64,000 nucleotides of DNA from SABY01 sp964523795 (GCA_964523795.1 CAZGAO010000019.1:1-64000); one strand, 5' to 3'. Counted from the stretch's first letter, positions 9,084-18,457 are shown. The notes: generated from the letters alone by a model not told the origin. Numbers and translations: made by a program.

Positions 9084-9326
9084 TTATTCTGCCAAAACCA
9101 GCATCTTGTTATTGAGCACCTCTACCACCCCACTTTTTATGTCGAAAAGCTTTTCCTCATCATTATCCTTATCCAAGACTAGCCTTATTTGTCCACCTTT
9201 CAGAGCAGCAATCATGGGCGCATGTCGTTTCATCACTTCAAACGAGCCATCCAGGCCGGGAAACTGTGCCAGCTTTGCGGTTCCATTAAACAAAGTCTTG
9301 TCGGGAGTAATAATTTGAATATCCAT
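9084..9326 (-). CDS. atpC: F1 ATP synthase epsilon subunit, short form
   Basis: The protein has only 80 residues. It covers the N-terminal beta-sandwich (start MDIQIITPDKTLFNGTAKL) and stops before the C-terminal helical hairpin seen in about 130-aa homologues. The helical domain is the part that inhibits ATP hydrolysis in other bacteria, so that control should be absent. It lies 18 bp after atpD, as usual in this phylum. Confidence 0.93.
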   Translation of the reverse strand: MDIQIITPDKTLFNGTAKLAQFPGLDGSFEVMKRHAPMIAALKGGQIRLVLDKDNDEEKLFDIKSGVVEVLNNKMLVLAE

Positions 9327-9344
9327 AAATACGGGAATTTGTGC

Positions 9345-10856
9345 TTAGTTATGATCTTCAGCCAGTAGTTTTTTACCCTTTTCGATGGCTTCATCGATGG
9401 TGCCTACCATGTTGAAGGCGGCTTCGGGATATTCGTCCACTTCGCCATCCATAATCATATTAAAACCTTTGATGGTATCTTCGATAGAGACGATGGTGCC
9501 GGGAATGCCTGTAAATTGCTCGGCTACGTGGAAGGGCTGTGAAAGGAAACGCTGCACACGGCGTGCGCGGTGCACTACCTGCTTGTCTTCTTCTGAAAGT
9601 TCGTCCATACCGAGGATGGCGATAATATCCTGGAGGTCTTTGTAGCGCTGTAGGATAAACTTAACACGCTGGGCGGTATTGTAATGCTCATCGCCCACTA
9701 CATCGGGCGAAAGGATACGCGAGGTAGAATCGAGGGGATCTACGGCGGGATAAATACCCAGCTCCGAGATTTTACGGTTCAAAACGGTGGTGGCATCCAG
9801 GTGGGCAAAGGTGGTTGCCGGAGCTGGGTCGGTGAGGTCATCGGCGGGAACGTAAATGGCTTGCACCGAGGTGATAGAGCCGCGTTTGGTAGAAGTGATG
9901 CGCTCTTGCATCAAACCCATTTCGGTGGCCAGGGTAGGCTGGTAGCCTACGGCTGAGGGCATACGTCCCAGCAGCGCGGAAACTTCGGAGCCGGCCTGGG
10001 TAAAGCGGAAAATATTATCGATAAAGAAAAGGATGTCGCGACCGCCACTTTGCTCATCGCCATCGCGGAAATATTCGGCAAGGGTAAGCCCTGACAAGGC
10101 CACACGGGCACGTGCTCCGGGAGGTTCGTTCATCTGCCCGAACACAAGGGTAGCCTGCGATTCGGCCAATTCCTTATAATCGACCTTGGAGAGATCCCAT
10201 CCGCCTTTTTCCATATCTTCGGCAAAGGCATCACCATATCTTATAACTCCCGATTCGATCATCTCGCGCAGCAAATCGTTGCCTTCGCGCGTACGCTCGC
10301 CCACACCGGCAAAAACCGACATACCGGCATACGACTTGGCAATGTTGTTGATCAGCTCCATGATAATCACCGTTTTGCCAACGCCCGCTCCACCAAACAA
10401 ACCTATCTTTCCGCCTTTGGAATAAGGCTCGATAAGGTCGATAACCTTGATGCCGGTAAAAAGCACTTCTTTATGGGTGGTCAGGTTTTCAAACTTTGGC
10501 GGCTCGCGGTGGATCGAATAGCTTTGCTTGCGCTCCACATCTTTCATCCCATCGATGGGCTTTCCAATCACATTAAAAAGCCGGCCTTTGATATCATCGC
10601 CCACAGGCATCGAAATGGGTAAGCCTGTATTTATCACTTTCATGCCCCGGCGCAAACCATCGGTTGAATCCATGGCTACCGAGCGAATGGTGTTTTCGCC
10701 AATGTCCTGCTGTGATTCAAGCACAATAACATGTCCATCGGATTTAGTAACTTCGAGTGCATCGAAAATGTTGGGCAGCGCCTGGTCTTCTTCAAATGTA
10801 ACATCAACAACAGGTCCGATTACCTGAGAAATGACACCTTCACTTTTTTTGCTCAT
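9345..10856 (-). CDS. atpD: F1 ATP synthase beta subunit
   Basis: The catalytic subunit is 503 aa from the start MSKKSEGVISQVIGPVVDV. The open frame extends upstream to 11030, but that part crosses the promoter and repeat region and does not resemble the family. Walker A is GGAGVGKT, the catalytic Glu lies in GERTREGND, and the ATP-synthase alpha/beta signature PAVDPLDSTS is present. It is the first gene of the eight-gene operon. Confidence 0.98.
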   Translation of the reverse strand: MSKKSEGVISQVIGPVVDVTFEEDQALPNIFDALEVTKSDGHVIVLESQQDIGENTIRSVAMDSTDGLRRGMKVINTGLPISMPVGDDIKGRLFNVIGKPIDGMKDVERKQSYSIHREPPKFENLTTHKEVLFTGIKVIDLIEPYSKGGKIGLFGGAGVGKTVIIMELINNIAKSYAGMSVFAGVGERTREGNDLLREMIESGVIRYGDAFAEDMEKGGWDLSKVDYKELAESQATLVFGQMNEPPGARARVALSGLTLAEYFRDGDEQSGGRDILFFIDNIFRFTQAGSEVSALLGRMPSAVGYQPTLATEMGLMQERITSTKRGSITSVQAIYVPADDLTDPAPATTFAHLDATTVLNRKISELGIYPAVDPLDSTSRILSPDVVGDEHYNTAQRVKFILQRYKDLQDIIAILGMDELSEEDKQVVHRARRVQRFLSQPFHVAEQFTGIPGTIVSIEDTIKGFNMIMDGEVDEYPEAAFNMVGTIDEAIEKGKKLLAEDHN

Positions 10857-10892
10857 TGATAATGACTTAGAATTGTAGTTGAAAAATTCGCG

Positions 10893-10900
10893 CAAAGATA
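10893..10900 (-). promoter_or_regulatory. -7 element of the atp operon promoter
   Basis: Read on the minus strand, TATCTTTG fits TAnnTTTG and lies 36 bp before the atpD ATG. A TTAACA about 25 bp further upstream is a weak -33 candidate. It is the only good match between atpD and the repeat pair. Confidence 0.5.
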
Positions 10901-10976
10901 GAACTTCCTTTTTAGTGGCCGGGGGTGTTAACATTTTTTTTGGTAAAACTGAACACGTCATCCGATGCTGATCTGA

Positions 10977-11058
10977 AGTCATCCGATGAATATTTTCAAC
11001 CCGCATCCCTGCTTTCCAAAACACAGGCATTTCGTTTAAGCGTATTTATCGGATGACT
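10977..11058. repeat. 82-bp repeat with 11-bp inverted ends, copy 1
   Basis: The unit begins AGTCATCCGAT and ends ATCGGATGACT, which are exact reverse complements. The interior includes TTTTCAACCCGCATCCCTGC. A near-identical copy follows after 13 bp. A stray half end (CGTCATCCGATG) sits just to the left at 10957-10968. Confidence 0.8.
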
Positions 11059-11071
11059 TTCTTCCGAGGGC

Positions 11072-11153
11072 AGTCATCCGATGAATATTTTCAACCCGCA
11101 TCCCTGCTTTCCAAAACTAAGGCACTTCGTTCAAACGAATTTATCGGATGACT
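11072..11153. repeat. 82-bp repeat with 11-bp inverted ends, copy 2
   Basis: It has the same length and the same 11-bp inverted ends as copy 1, with about seven interior differences. Its right end stops two bases before the adk stop codon (11156-11158), so it would be at the very start of the adk 3' untranslated region. Confidence 0.8.
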
Positions 11154-11155
11154 GT

Positions 11156-11731
11156 CTACGCGTGATGGATATCGATAATCTGACGGATATTATCAAAGAT
11201 CGCATCAATAGAGCCAACACCCTTAATGGATTCAAATTTCCCCTGTGTTTTGTAGAAATCTATCAAGGGGCTGGTTTGCTTATGATAAACGGCCATGCGG
11301 TTGCGGATTACTTCTTCAGTGTCGTCTTTGCGTCCCTGCTCCTGAGCCCGTTTTAGCAGGCGCTGAATCACTTCCTCCTGGTTAACTTCGAGAGCCAGCA
11401 CCAGCGTTACACAATCGGCAGTTTTGTTGAGCATTACATCCAGGTCTTTGGCCTGCTGCAAAGTGCGCGGAAAGCCATCGAAAACAAAGCCATCCACATC
11501 GTCAGCCTGGCTTAGGGCATGTTCGAGAATATTTATCAATAGTTCATCGGGAACCAATTCTCCTTTTTCGATTATTGTTTTGACTTTGATACCAAGATCT
11601 GTTTCGTTTTTTATTTCTTTTCTAAAAATATCGCCGGTAGAGATGTGGGCAAAATTGTAATTGCCGGCAATTTTTTCTGATTGGGTTCCTTTACCTGAAC
11701 CGGGAGGGCCAAAAAGTACAAGATTATACAT
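11156..11731 (-). CDS. adk: Adenylate kinase
   Basis: This 191-aa enzyme interconverts ATP + AMP and 2 ADP. The start MYNLVLFGPPGSGKGTQ carries the P-loop and is preferred over upstream ATGs. FDGFPRTLQQAKDLD is the adenylate kinase signature. The LID is the short form without zinc cysteines, which accounts for the length. The gene is divergent from the DUF4271 gene and its stop abuts the 82-bp repeat pair. Confidence 0.96.
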   Translation of the reverse strand: MYNLVLFGPPGSGKGTQSEKIAGNYNFAHISTGDIFRKEIKNETDLGIKVKTIIEKGELVPDELLINILEHALSQADDVDGFVFDGFPRTLQQAKDLDVMLNKTADCVTLVLALEVNQEEVIQRLLKRAQEQGRKDDTEEVIRNRMAVYHKQTSPLIDFYKTQGKFESIKGVGSIDAIFDNIRQIIDIHHA

Positions 11732-11886
11732 AATATTAGAATTATTAATTGGACGTAACATGAGCACACGAAAGTAAAATTATTTGTTTTAATCGGAACA
11801 TTTGACAGCAGTGATTTTTGTAATTTAAAATCGTTCCACCTTAAAAAGCTCAAATATGTGTAATTTCGCCGCCAAAAATTTTTGCT

Positions 11887-12738
11887 GTGGCCAAACCATT
11901 TCTCATACTTGATTCGCTTTTCATTGCAGCCCTTCAGGCAGGTGATACTTCGTTTGTTGATGCTTTGCAATTTAGCCATCGCGATTCGCTTTCTGCCTTG
12001 GATACCGGGCAAGCAATTACCCAACACTTTATCAGTGTGCCAAATAATGGGCCAATAAAGTTTAATCCACAAGCAATTAACCGTGAGCATCAGGATTATT
12101 TGTTAATTCCGCTTGCCGTAGCTTTTTTATTAATTGCTATCGCTCGATTATCGGGCAGCAACATTTTTGTACACATGCGAAAGGCTTTGGCATCGCGCCC
12201 AATTTTTCGTCAGCTTCTGCGCGATGGGGTCTTGTTGCCCAAAATTGCAAAGCTTCCGCTCTTACTTGCTTATCTTATTATTTTGAGCGTTTTTATTTTT
12301 CGTCTCAATGCTGTTTTTTCATTTTTACCCTCTGGTACCCATCATAGTTTTTATCGGCAGTTTTTTGGCACGTTTGGCTTACTTGCTCTTTTCGAGTTGG
12401 GACGATATTTCGTGTCGCAATGGCTTGGCTTGGTTTTTAGAACGAGCGAGCTAACCGATGAATTCAATTCTAATACAATACTTTACAATTCGGCCACCAG
12501 CATTTTACTTCTTCCCTTGCTTGTTTTCTCGGTCTATTCACCAGTTCCGGTACTGGTTTATATGGCGGTTGGGGTTTTTGTATTTTTCTTTATTTTAAGG
12601 CTGTTCAGAGCTTTTTTAATAATTTTTGAATTAAGATCCTATTCGGGATTTCAAATATTTGTGTACATTTGCACCCTCGAAATTTTGCCTGTATTCGTAT
12701 TTATCAAAATACTAACAAGCAAGTTCACAGTAGTTTAG
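11887..12738 (+). CDS. DUF4271 family membrane protein
   Basis: The 283-aa protein starts with GTG. It has an N-terminal soluble part of about 70 residues and then five to six hydrophobic segments from residue 75 onward. The family call rests on its position: DUF4271 proteins usually sit directly upstream of the HemD-like gene and rnpA in Bacteroidota, as here. The molecular function is not known. A TAATTTCG at 11860-11867 is a one-mismatch -7 box. Confidence 0.7.
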   Translation: MAKPFLILDSLFIAALQAGDTSFVDALQFSHRDSLSALDTGQAITQHFISVPNNGPIKFNPQAINREHQDYLLIPLAVAFLLIAIARLSGSNIFVHMRKALASRPIFRQLLRDGVLLPKIAKLPLLLAYLIILSVFIFRLNAVFSFLPSGTHHSFYRQFFGTFGLLALFELGRYFVSQWLGLVFRTSELTDEFNSNTILYNSATSILLLPLLVFSVYSPVPVLVYMAVGVFVFFFILRLFRAFLIIFELRSYSGFQIFVYICTLEILPVFVFIKILTSKFTVV

Positions 12739-12780
12739 CAGAATAAAATGTTTAATGAAATTCAGCAAAACCTTAAATAA

Positions 12781-13545
12781 ATGGTAAAGAATATACTCAT
12801 ATCGCAGCCAGAGCCATCCGATCCGTCAAGAAATCCTTACAGTGAATTGGTAGAAAAATACAGCCTGAGTATCGACTTCCACAAGTTCATAAAAGTTGAG
12901 GGGATTCCGGGCAGGGAATTCCGTAAAGACAGGGTAAACATCCTCAATCATTCGGCAGTAATTTTTACCAGCCGCAATGCCGTTGATCATTTTTTTAGAA
13001 TCTGCACAGAGATGCGTATTGAAGTTCCCGAGACGATGAAGTACTTTAGTATTTCCGAATCCACTTCCTACTATCTTCAGAAGTATGTGCAGTTTCGTAA
13101 AAGAAAAGTTTTTCACGGCCAGCAAAACTTTAAAGATCTGATCGACATCATTAGCAAGCACAAGGAGGAAAAATTTCTGCTTCCCTGCTCTGATATTTAC
13201 AAGCAATCGTTGCCCCGGCTTTTGGAAGATAACAAGGTGAAGTTTACCAAAGCGGTAATTTATCGTACCCTGGCAAGCGACCTTTCGCACCTCAAAATCT
13301 CGGACTACGATATGATTATCTTTTTTAGCCCATCAGGGGTTAAGTCGTTGATAAAAAACTTCCCCGAATACAATCAAGGAGAAACAAAAATAGGTGTATT
13401 CGGTCCAACCACAGCAAAAGCGGTAAAGGATGCCGGACTTTCTCTCGATTTGAATGCCCCGACAAAAACAGCACCTTCGATGATGGCGGCTTTAAACCAA
13501 TATCTGGAAAAGCTGTACAAGAAAAACGGGCAGGAGGTAATCTAA
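12781..13545 (+). CDS. hemD: Uroporphyrinogen-III synthase family protein
   Basis: The 254-aa protein shows the two-lobed HemD pattern. The first lobe starts VKNILISQPEPSD and includes AVIFTSRNAVDHFF. The second lobe has DYDMIIFFSPSGVKSL and IGVFGPTTAKAVKDAGL. It would cyclise hydroxymethylbilane for tetrapyrrole synthesis. HemD is poorly conserved and a specialised role cannot be excluded, so the symbol is given on family grounds. Confidence 0.8.
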   Translation: MVKNILISQPEPSDPSRNPYSELVEKYSLSIDFHKFIKVEGIPGREFRKDRVNILNHSAVIFTSRNAVDHFFRICTEMRIEVPETMKYFSISESTSYYLQKYVQFRKRKVFHGQQNFKDLIDIISKHKEEKFLLPCSDIYKQSLPRLLEDNKVKFTKAVIYRTLASDLSHLKISDYDMIIFFSPSGVKSLIKNFPEYNQGETKIGVFGPTTAKAVKDAGLSLDLNAPTKTAPSMMAALNQYLEKLYKKNGQEVI

Positions 13546-13635
13546 AACCGAGGTTTTTAACGCTCCGTTTTTTACTTAATCATCCCCGCAGGTCTTATTT
13601 TAACTCTGGCTTGTAGTGGATGGCATACAAATACA

Positions 13636-14055
13636 ATGCAGCCCCGCCAAACTTTCGGTAAAGATGAACGACTTTGCAGCAAGGCACTGATCGATGATTT
13701 GTTTGCCCACGGGCAATCCTTTTTTGTTTATCCTTTCAAAATTATTTTTTCCCTTATCGAAGCAGTGCAGCCACCACTCAACCCATTTCCAGCCCAGGTT
13801 TTGGTTTCCGTTCCCAAACGAAGATTTAAGCTTGCGGTAGATCGCAACAAGCTGAAACGCCTCTTGCGCGAAGGCTATCGCAAAGAGAAATACCAACTTT
13901 ATCGGGCTTTGACTGCTGAAAATAAGCAGATGAATCTGGCCTTTATTTATACAGGCAAGCAAATCCATGGTGCCCACGAAATCAGAAAAAAAATAAAGAT
14001 GGGCATTCAGCGTTTAATCCACGATATTAACAAAACGGACACAATCGAACCATAA
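13636..14055 (+). CDS. rnpA: Ribonuclease P protein component
   Basis: The 139-aa basic protein carries the RNase P hallmark segment KLAVDRNKLKRLLREGYR, equivalent to the RNR motif, and an N-terminal aromatic-rich strand pair. It assists the RnpB RNA in maturing tRNA 5' ends. It follows the hemD-like gene in the order common to the phylum, and the S41 protease gene starts 9 bp after it. Confidence 0.9.
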   Translation: MQPRQTFGKDERLCSKALIDDLFAHGQSFFVYPFKIIFSLIEAVQPPLNPFPAQVLVSVPKRRFKLAVDRNKLKRLLREGYRKEKYQLYRALTAENKQMNLAFIYTGKQIHGAHEIRKKIKMGIQRLIHDINKTDTIEP

Positions 14056-14064
14056 ATAATCATT

Positions 14065-15765
14065 ATGAATTTTAATATGATGCGTAAAATGAAAAGAACC
14101 GGATTACTAACCTTTTTGTTGGGCTTGCTATTTTTATCGCTCACCACCCTTGCCCAGGAAAAAAATAATGACTTTGAAATATCCAAAAACCTCGATATTT
14201 TTTCGGAGCTTTACAAGCAATTAGACATCAATTATGTGGATGAGGTCAGCCCCGGCGAGCTGATGAAAACAGGTATTGATGCCATGCTCGGCTCGCTGGA
14301 TCCCTTTACCAACTATATCCCCGAATCGCAAATCGAAGATTATAAAATGCTTACCACCGGCCAGTATGGCGGCATCGGGTCGCTTATTCATAAAAAAGGC
14401 AGCTATGTGATAATTTCGGAACCTTACGAGGGTTTCCCGGCGCAGAAGGCCGGTTTGTTACCTGGCGACAAGATTTTGGAAGTGGACGGCAAATCGGCCA
14501 AAGATAAAAACTCGGATGAGGTAAGCACGATACTTAAAGGCGAACCAGGCACCAAATTGTCCCTGCTCATAGAGCGCGATGGGCTGGCAGAACCTTTTAT
14601 TGTGGAGTTGAAACGCGAAAATATCACCATCGACAATATCCCTTATTATGGTATGCTCGATGATAATATCGGATACATCAAGCTCTCGGGTTTTACCCAA
14701 AATGCTGGCAAGGAGGTTGAAAAGGCTTTTTTGGAACTAAAAACTGAGCACGAATTGCAAGGCCTGGTTTTCGACCTGCGCGGCAATGGCGGTGGTTTGC
14801 TAAACGAAGCTGTAAATATCGTAAATATTTTTGCCGACAAAGGCGAATTGGTGGTGAGCACTAAGGGCAAGGATATTTCGCGCAACAAATCTTATTTCAC
14901 CACCAACAAGCCCGAAGATACCGAAATCCCTATCGTGGTGCTTGTGGATCCGGGTTCGGCCTCGGCCAGTGAAATTGTGGCCGGTGCCATCCAAGATTTG
15001 GATCGCGGGATAATTTTGGGACAAAGAACTTACGGCAAAGGGCTGGTGCAAAATGTGTTGCCCTTGAGCTACAACTCTAAAGTAAAAGTTACCGTGGCCA
15101 AGTATTACATTCCCAGCGGGCGGTGTATTCAGGCCATCGACTATTCGCACAAAGACGATGAAGGCCTTGCCCATAAAGTTCCCGATTCGTTGATCTCCGA
15201 ATTTAAGACCCAAAACGGGCGTAAGGTTTTTGATGGTGGTGGCATCGAGCCAGACCTGGTAATGGAGGTCGAGCGCTTGAGTCCAATTTCGATTGAGCTA
15301 TTGATAGATTTTGTGATTTTTGATTATGCCAATTACTTTTCTCGCACCCACGATTCCATCGCACCGCCCGAAACATTTGAAATTACCGATGAAATGTATG
15401 TTGATTTTGTAAATTATGTGAATGGAATTGAGGATTTTAGCTATACCACCGCTACCGAAAAAAGCCTGGCATCCCTGCGAAAAGCTGCCCAAAAAGAAGA
15501 ATACTTCGAAGATATTGATGCCATGCTGCAATCGCTCGAAGATTCGCTAATGCACAACAAGGACGAAGATTTGCAAAGCCACCGCGATGAGATTGCCGAT
15601 ATGCTCAGGATAGAAATCGTTTCGCGCTACTATTACCAAAAGGGCCGGGTAATCTCAAGCCTTAACGGCGACCCCGAAGTACAAAAGGCAATCGAGGTGA
15701 TGGGAGATAAGGCCAACTACGGAGGGATCTTGGATGGTACCATCACCAAGGCATCTCTGAAGTAG
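14065..15765 (+). CDS. Carboxy-terminal processing protease, S41 family
   Basis: The 566-aa periplasmic protease has a signal peptide (residues about 10-31, ending LTTLAQ) and a PDZ domain at about 95-185 (GIGSLIHKKGSYVIISEP, AGLLPGDKILEVDG). The S41 domain has catalytic Ser300 in GSASASE and Lys325 in TYGKG, 25 residues apart as in CtpA/Prc. The C-terminal extension of about 170 residues is helical and typical of Bacteroidota CtpA proteins. It probably trims periplasmic or outer-membrane substrates. Confidence 0.93.
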   Translation: MNFNMMRKMKRTGLLTFLLGLLFLSLTTLAQEKNNDFEISKNLDIFSELYKQLDINYVDEVSPGELMKTGIDAMLGSLDPFTNYIPESQIEDYKMLTTGQYGGIGSLIHKKGSYVIISEPYEGFPAQKAGLLPGDKILEVDGKSAKDKNSDEVSTILKGEPGTKLSLLIERDGLAEPFIVELKRENITIDNIPYYGMLDDNIGYIKLSGFTQNAGKEVEKAFLELKTEHELQGLVFDLRGNGGGLLNEAVNIVNIFADKGELVVSTKGKDISRNKSYFTTNKPEDTEIPIVVLVDPGSASASEIVAGAIQDLDRGIILGQRTYGKGLVQNVLPLSYNSKVKVTVAKYYIPSGRCIQAIDYSHKDDEGLAHKVPDSLISEFKTQNGRKVFDGGGIEPDLVMEVERLSPISIELLIDFVIFDYANYFSRTHDSIAPPETFEITDEMYVDFVNYVNGIEDFSYTTATEKSLASLRKAAQKEEYFEDIDAMLQSLEDSLMHNKDEDLQSHRDEIADMLRIEIVSRYYYQKGRVISSLNGDPEVQKAIEVMGDKANYGGILDGTITKASLK

Positions 15766-15898
15766 TGTTGAAATATTGTGAAAATTGAAAGCCTTCGATT
15801 TTTCGGAATAGACACTCCATACGGCCAGTGAGCTTGCCGAACTGGTCGAACTGGACTTATTTTTTGTATTTTCGCCAACTTAGTTCAAACTGATATTT

Positions 15899-16387
15899 AT
15901 GAAAGAAATTAATGTTAGCTGTGTATTTGAAACTTACGATTCGCTTGATGAACTCACCCCGGGCGACCGCGAATTGCTGTTGGCCGCAGATCTGGCGGCC
16001 GATGATGCTTACGCGCCATACAGCTTGTTTCAGGTAGGAAGTGCCCTGCGCTTGGGAAATGGCAAAGTACTCAAAGGCAACAATCAGGAAAATGTGGCCT
16101 ATCCTTCAGGGCTTTGCGCCGAGCGGGTAGTACTGTTTTTTGCCTCGGCCAATTATCCCGATCAAGTAGTAGAGACCATAGCCGTAACTGCGAAAGCCGG
16201 CAATTTTGAAATCAACGAACCCACCACGCCTTGCGGTTCGTGCCGCCAGGTGATTGCTGAAAAAGAGCAACATCAACAGCACAATATCCGAATTATTATG
16301 AAAGGCGAGAAGGGAAAGGTTTATATTACCCAAAGTGCCTCCGGCCTTTTGCCTCTGATGTTTAAGGCAGATAAGTTGAAAAAATAA
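15899..16387 (+). CDS. cdd: Cytidine deaminase
   Basis: The 162-aa homotetrameric-type enzyme deaminates (deoxy)cytidine for pyrimidine salvage. Zinc ligands and catalytic acid are visible: Cys73-Ala-Glu75 in LCAERV, and Cys112/Cys115 in PCGSC. NQENVAYPSG binds the ribose. A thioesterase gene follows after 12 bp. Confidence 0.95.
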   Translation: MKEINVSCVFETYDSLDELTPGDRELLLAADLAADDAYAPYSLFQVGSALRLGNGKVLKGNNQENVAYPSGLCAERVVLFFASANYPDQVVETIAVTAKAGNFEINEPTTPCGSCRQVIAEKEQHQQHNIRIIMKGEKGKVYITQSASGLLPLMFKADKLKK

Positions 16388-16399
16388 AGCGAAAATACA

Positions 16400-16807
16400 A
16401 TGCGTTTGATTTCGACCAAAATATGCAAGACCAGCGATATTGGCATCAACAATAATCTTTTTGGAGGCCGGATGCTGGCATGGCTCGATGAATCAGCCGG
16501 AACACTGGCTGCCGAGGAAGCCTGTTCGCAAAACATGGTTACCCTTAAAATGGATCAGGTGCTCTTTAAAAAACCTGTGAAGGTAAACGACCATATTCGT
16601 ATTTATGGCAAAGTGGTTAATATCGGAAAATCATCCATTGTCCTGATGCTCGAAGCCCGTCGTTTCGATTTCTCGAACCAGCTCGAAGATTCTGTTTGCT
16701 CAACCACCATGACCTTTGTGAAATTAAATAATGAAGGTGTTCCTGAAGAAATAAAACCCGAAATACGCCAGAAAATTAAAAGTCGCATTGAAAAATTAAA
16801 TCGATAA
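16400..16807 (+). CDS. Acyl-CoA thioesterase, hotdog fold (YciA-like)
   Basis: The 135-aa single-hotdog protein contains NNNLFGGRMLAWLDESAG, the conserved helix with the catalytic acidic residue of YciA/BACH-type thioesterases, and VKVNDHIRIYGKVVNIGKSS. It hydrolyses acyl-CoA; chain length cannot be read from sequence. It is probably cotranscribed with cdd and the ChaN-like gene. Confidence 0.85.
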   Translation: MRLISTKICKTSDIGINNNLFGGRMLAWLDESAGTLAAEEACSQNMVTLKMDQVLFKKPVKVNDHIRIYGKVVNIGKSSIVLMLEARRFDFSNQLEDSVCSTTMTFVKLNNEGVPEEIKPEIRQKIKSRIEKLNR

Positions 16808-16813
16808 ATTATT

Positions 16814-17689
16814 ATGAAAAAAAATTATTGGATACTTGTTGTGGCACTTGCCTTTATCACCATGGCCATGCGGTCGGATTTGCCAGCATACAAAATTTAT
16901 AATCAGAAAGCCAAAGAAGTAAAATACAAAAAACTGATAGGCGATGCCCTGGATGCCGATGTGGTGCTTTTTGGCGAATTGCACAACAACCCGATAAGCC
17001 ATTGGATGCAGTTGGAATTAACTAAGGATATTTTTGCCGAAAAGGGCGATCAACTGGTCTTGGGTGCCGAAATGTTTGAATCGGATAACCAGATGCTGCT
17101 CGATGAGTATTTGGATGGGACGATTAAGCAAAGGAATTTTGAAGCCGAAGCCAAATTGTGGGACAATTACAAAACCGATTACAAGCCCCTGATTGAATTT
17201 GCCAAGGAAAACCAAGTCAAATTTGTAGCTTCCAACGTTCCGCGAAGATATGCTTCGCTGGTTCACAGCAATGGTTTCGAAGGGCTGAATGACCTGAGTG
17301 AAGGGGCGAAAATTTTGCTGCCACCTTTGCCGGTGGCCTACGATCCCGAATTGCCCGGATACACGGCCATGATCGAAATGATGGGCGGCATGGGCTCGGA
17401 TCATGCCAACGATAACCTGCCCAAAGCGCAAGCCATCAAAGATGCAACCATGGCGCATTTTATTCTACAAAACCTGGCGGCAGGCCAAACCTTCATTCAT
17501 TACAACGGAGCCTATCACTCCAATAATTTTGAGGGAATATACTGGTATTTGAAGCAGCAGCGTCCCGAACTGAAAATCCTGACCATTACTACCGTTGAGC
17601 AGGAAAGTATGGATGATTTGACGGAAGAAAATACCGGGGTGGCCGATTATACTATTTGCGTGCCTGCGGATATGACCAAAACCTACTAG
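16814..17689 (+). CDS. ChaN/TIKI-superfamily exported protein
   Basis: The 291-aa protein has an N-terminal hydrophobic segment (YWILVVALAFITMAM). The ChaN-like domain follows, with VVLFGELHNNPISH near residue 55, LGAEMFE, and YNGAYHSNNFEG near the end, matching the conserved Glu/His positions of the haem-binding uptake/Tiki superfamily. It may bind haem or act as a metalloprotease-like enzyme; the exact role is open. Its stop TAG overlaps the stop of the convergent GtrA gene. Confidence 0.8.
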   Translation: MKKNYWILVVALAFITMAMRSDLPAYKIYNQKAKEVKYKKLIGDALDADVVLFGELHNNPISHWMQLELTKDIFAEKGDQLVLGAEMFESDNQMLLDEYLDGTIKQRNFEAEAKLWDNYKTDYKPLIEFAKENQVKFVASNVPRRYASLVHSNGFEGLNDLSEGAKILLPPLPVAYDPELPGYTAMIEMMGGMGSDHANDNLPKAQAIKDATMAHFILQNLAAGQTFIHYNGAYHSNNFEGIYWYLKQQRPELKILTITTVEQESMDDLTEENTGVADYTICVPADMTKTY

Positions 17690-18081
17690 GCAAAAGTAAA
17701 CAGCAGGTTGGCGAAAAAATTCCATAGCATTACCACAATGATGGCAAATACCTTGGAGAGGTAAAAGTTGAACTTCATCCGGCTGACGAAGATCCATAAT
17801 ATTAGCGTATTTACAGCCAATCCGATAACTGAAACCAGGATGAATTGCGAAAACTCAACGGCAATTTCAGGATTGGCACTTTTGAAAGTCCATACGCGGT
17901 TTAGATAATAATTGGAGGTGGCGGCAAAGCAAAACCCAATCGCGTTGGCAAGATATTTTTGGATATGGAGCTTCTCTTTGGATATCCAGGTTAGGCCAAA
18001 ATCGATGATAAGCCCCGAAAAACCAACGATGCCAAATTTTATAAACTTACGAATCAGCTCCTGCTGAAAGACCTCAAACAT
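17686..18081 (-). CDS. GtrA-family membrane protein
   Basis: The 131-aa protein has four membrane segments and the family start pattern FGIVGFSGLIIDFGLTW, then NAIGFCFAATSNYYLNRVWTF, which is the GtrA signature. These proteins are thought to help flip polyprenyl-linked sugars. No glycosyltransferase is adjacent, so the substrate is unknown. It converges on the ChaN-like gene and their stop codons share CTAG. Confidence 0.9.
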   Translation of the reverse strand: MFEVFQQELIRKFIKFGIVGFSGLIIDFGLTWISKEKLHIQKYLANAIGFCFAATSNYYLNRVWTFKSANPEIAVEFSQFILVSVIGLAVNTLILWIFVSRMKFNFYLSKVFAIIVVMLWNFFANLLFTFA

Positions 18082-18160
18082 ATTCTGTTTTTTTCTGCTG
18101 CAAAGAACAGCATATTTTTTTAACCGAAATTGTTTGGCTTACTTTCATTTATTAACCGCA

Positions 18161-18457
18161 TTACAAAAGCCGATTCAGCATATCAACTATTGGTTCCGCC
18201 TGCATTACTCCCGATTGCCTGAAAACTGCCTCGCTGTTTTTGAACACCATCAGCGTGGGCACACTCATAACCCGGTACTTTTGCGCCACCTCAGGATTTT
18301 TGTCCACATCAATTTTCAAAATCCTAACCTTATCGCCCATTATGCCGGCTACCTCTTTTAGTATGGGAGCCATCATTTTGCAGGGGCCGCACCACTCGGC
18401 CGAAAAGTCGATCAATACCGGCTTTTCCGAGTTTATCAATTCGCCGAATTTTGCCAT
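18161..18457 (-). CDS. trxA: Thioredoxin
   Basis: The 98-aa protein has the active site WCGPC with Cys23 and Cys26 and the cis-proline in SVPTLMVF. There is no signal peptide, so it acts in the cytoplasm. A consensus -7 box lies about 75 bp upstream. It is single-domain and of normal length. Confidence 0.95.
   Translation of the reverse strand: MAKFGELINSEKPVLIDFSAEWCGPCKMMAPILKEVAGIMGDKVRILKIDVDKNPEVAQKYRVMSVPTLMVFKNSEAVFRQSGVMQAEPIVDMLNRLL

Noticed and set aside
10857..11030. N-terminal extension of atpD to 11030
   Set aside because: The extra 58 codons cross the promoter and repeat and do not resemble any beta-subunit N-terminus.
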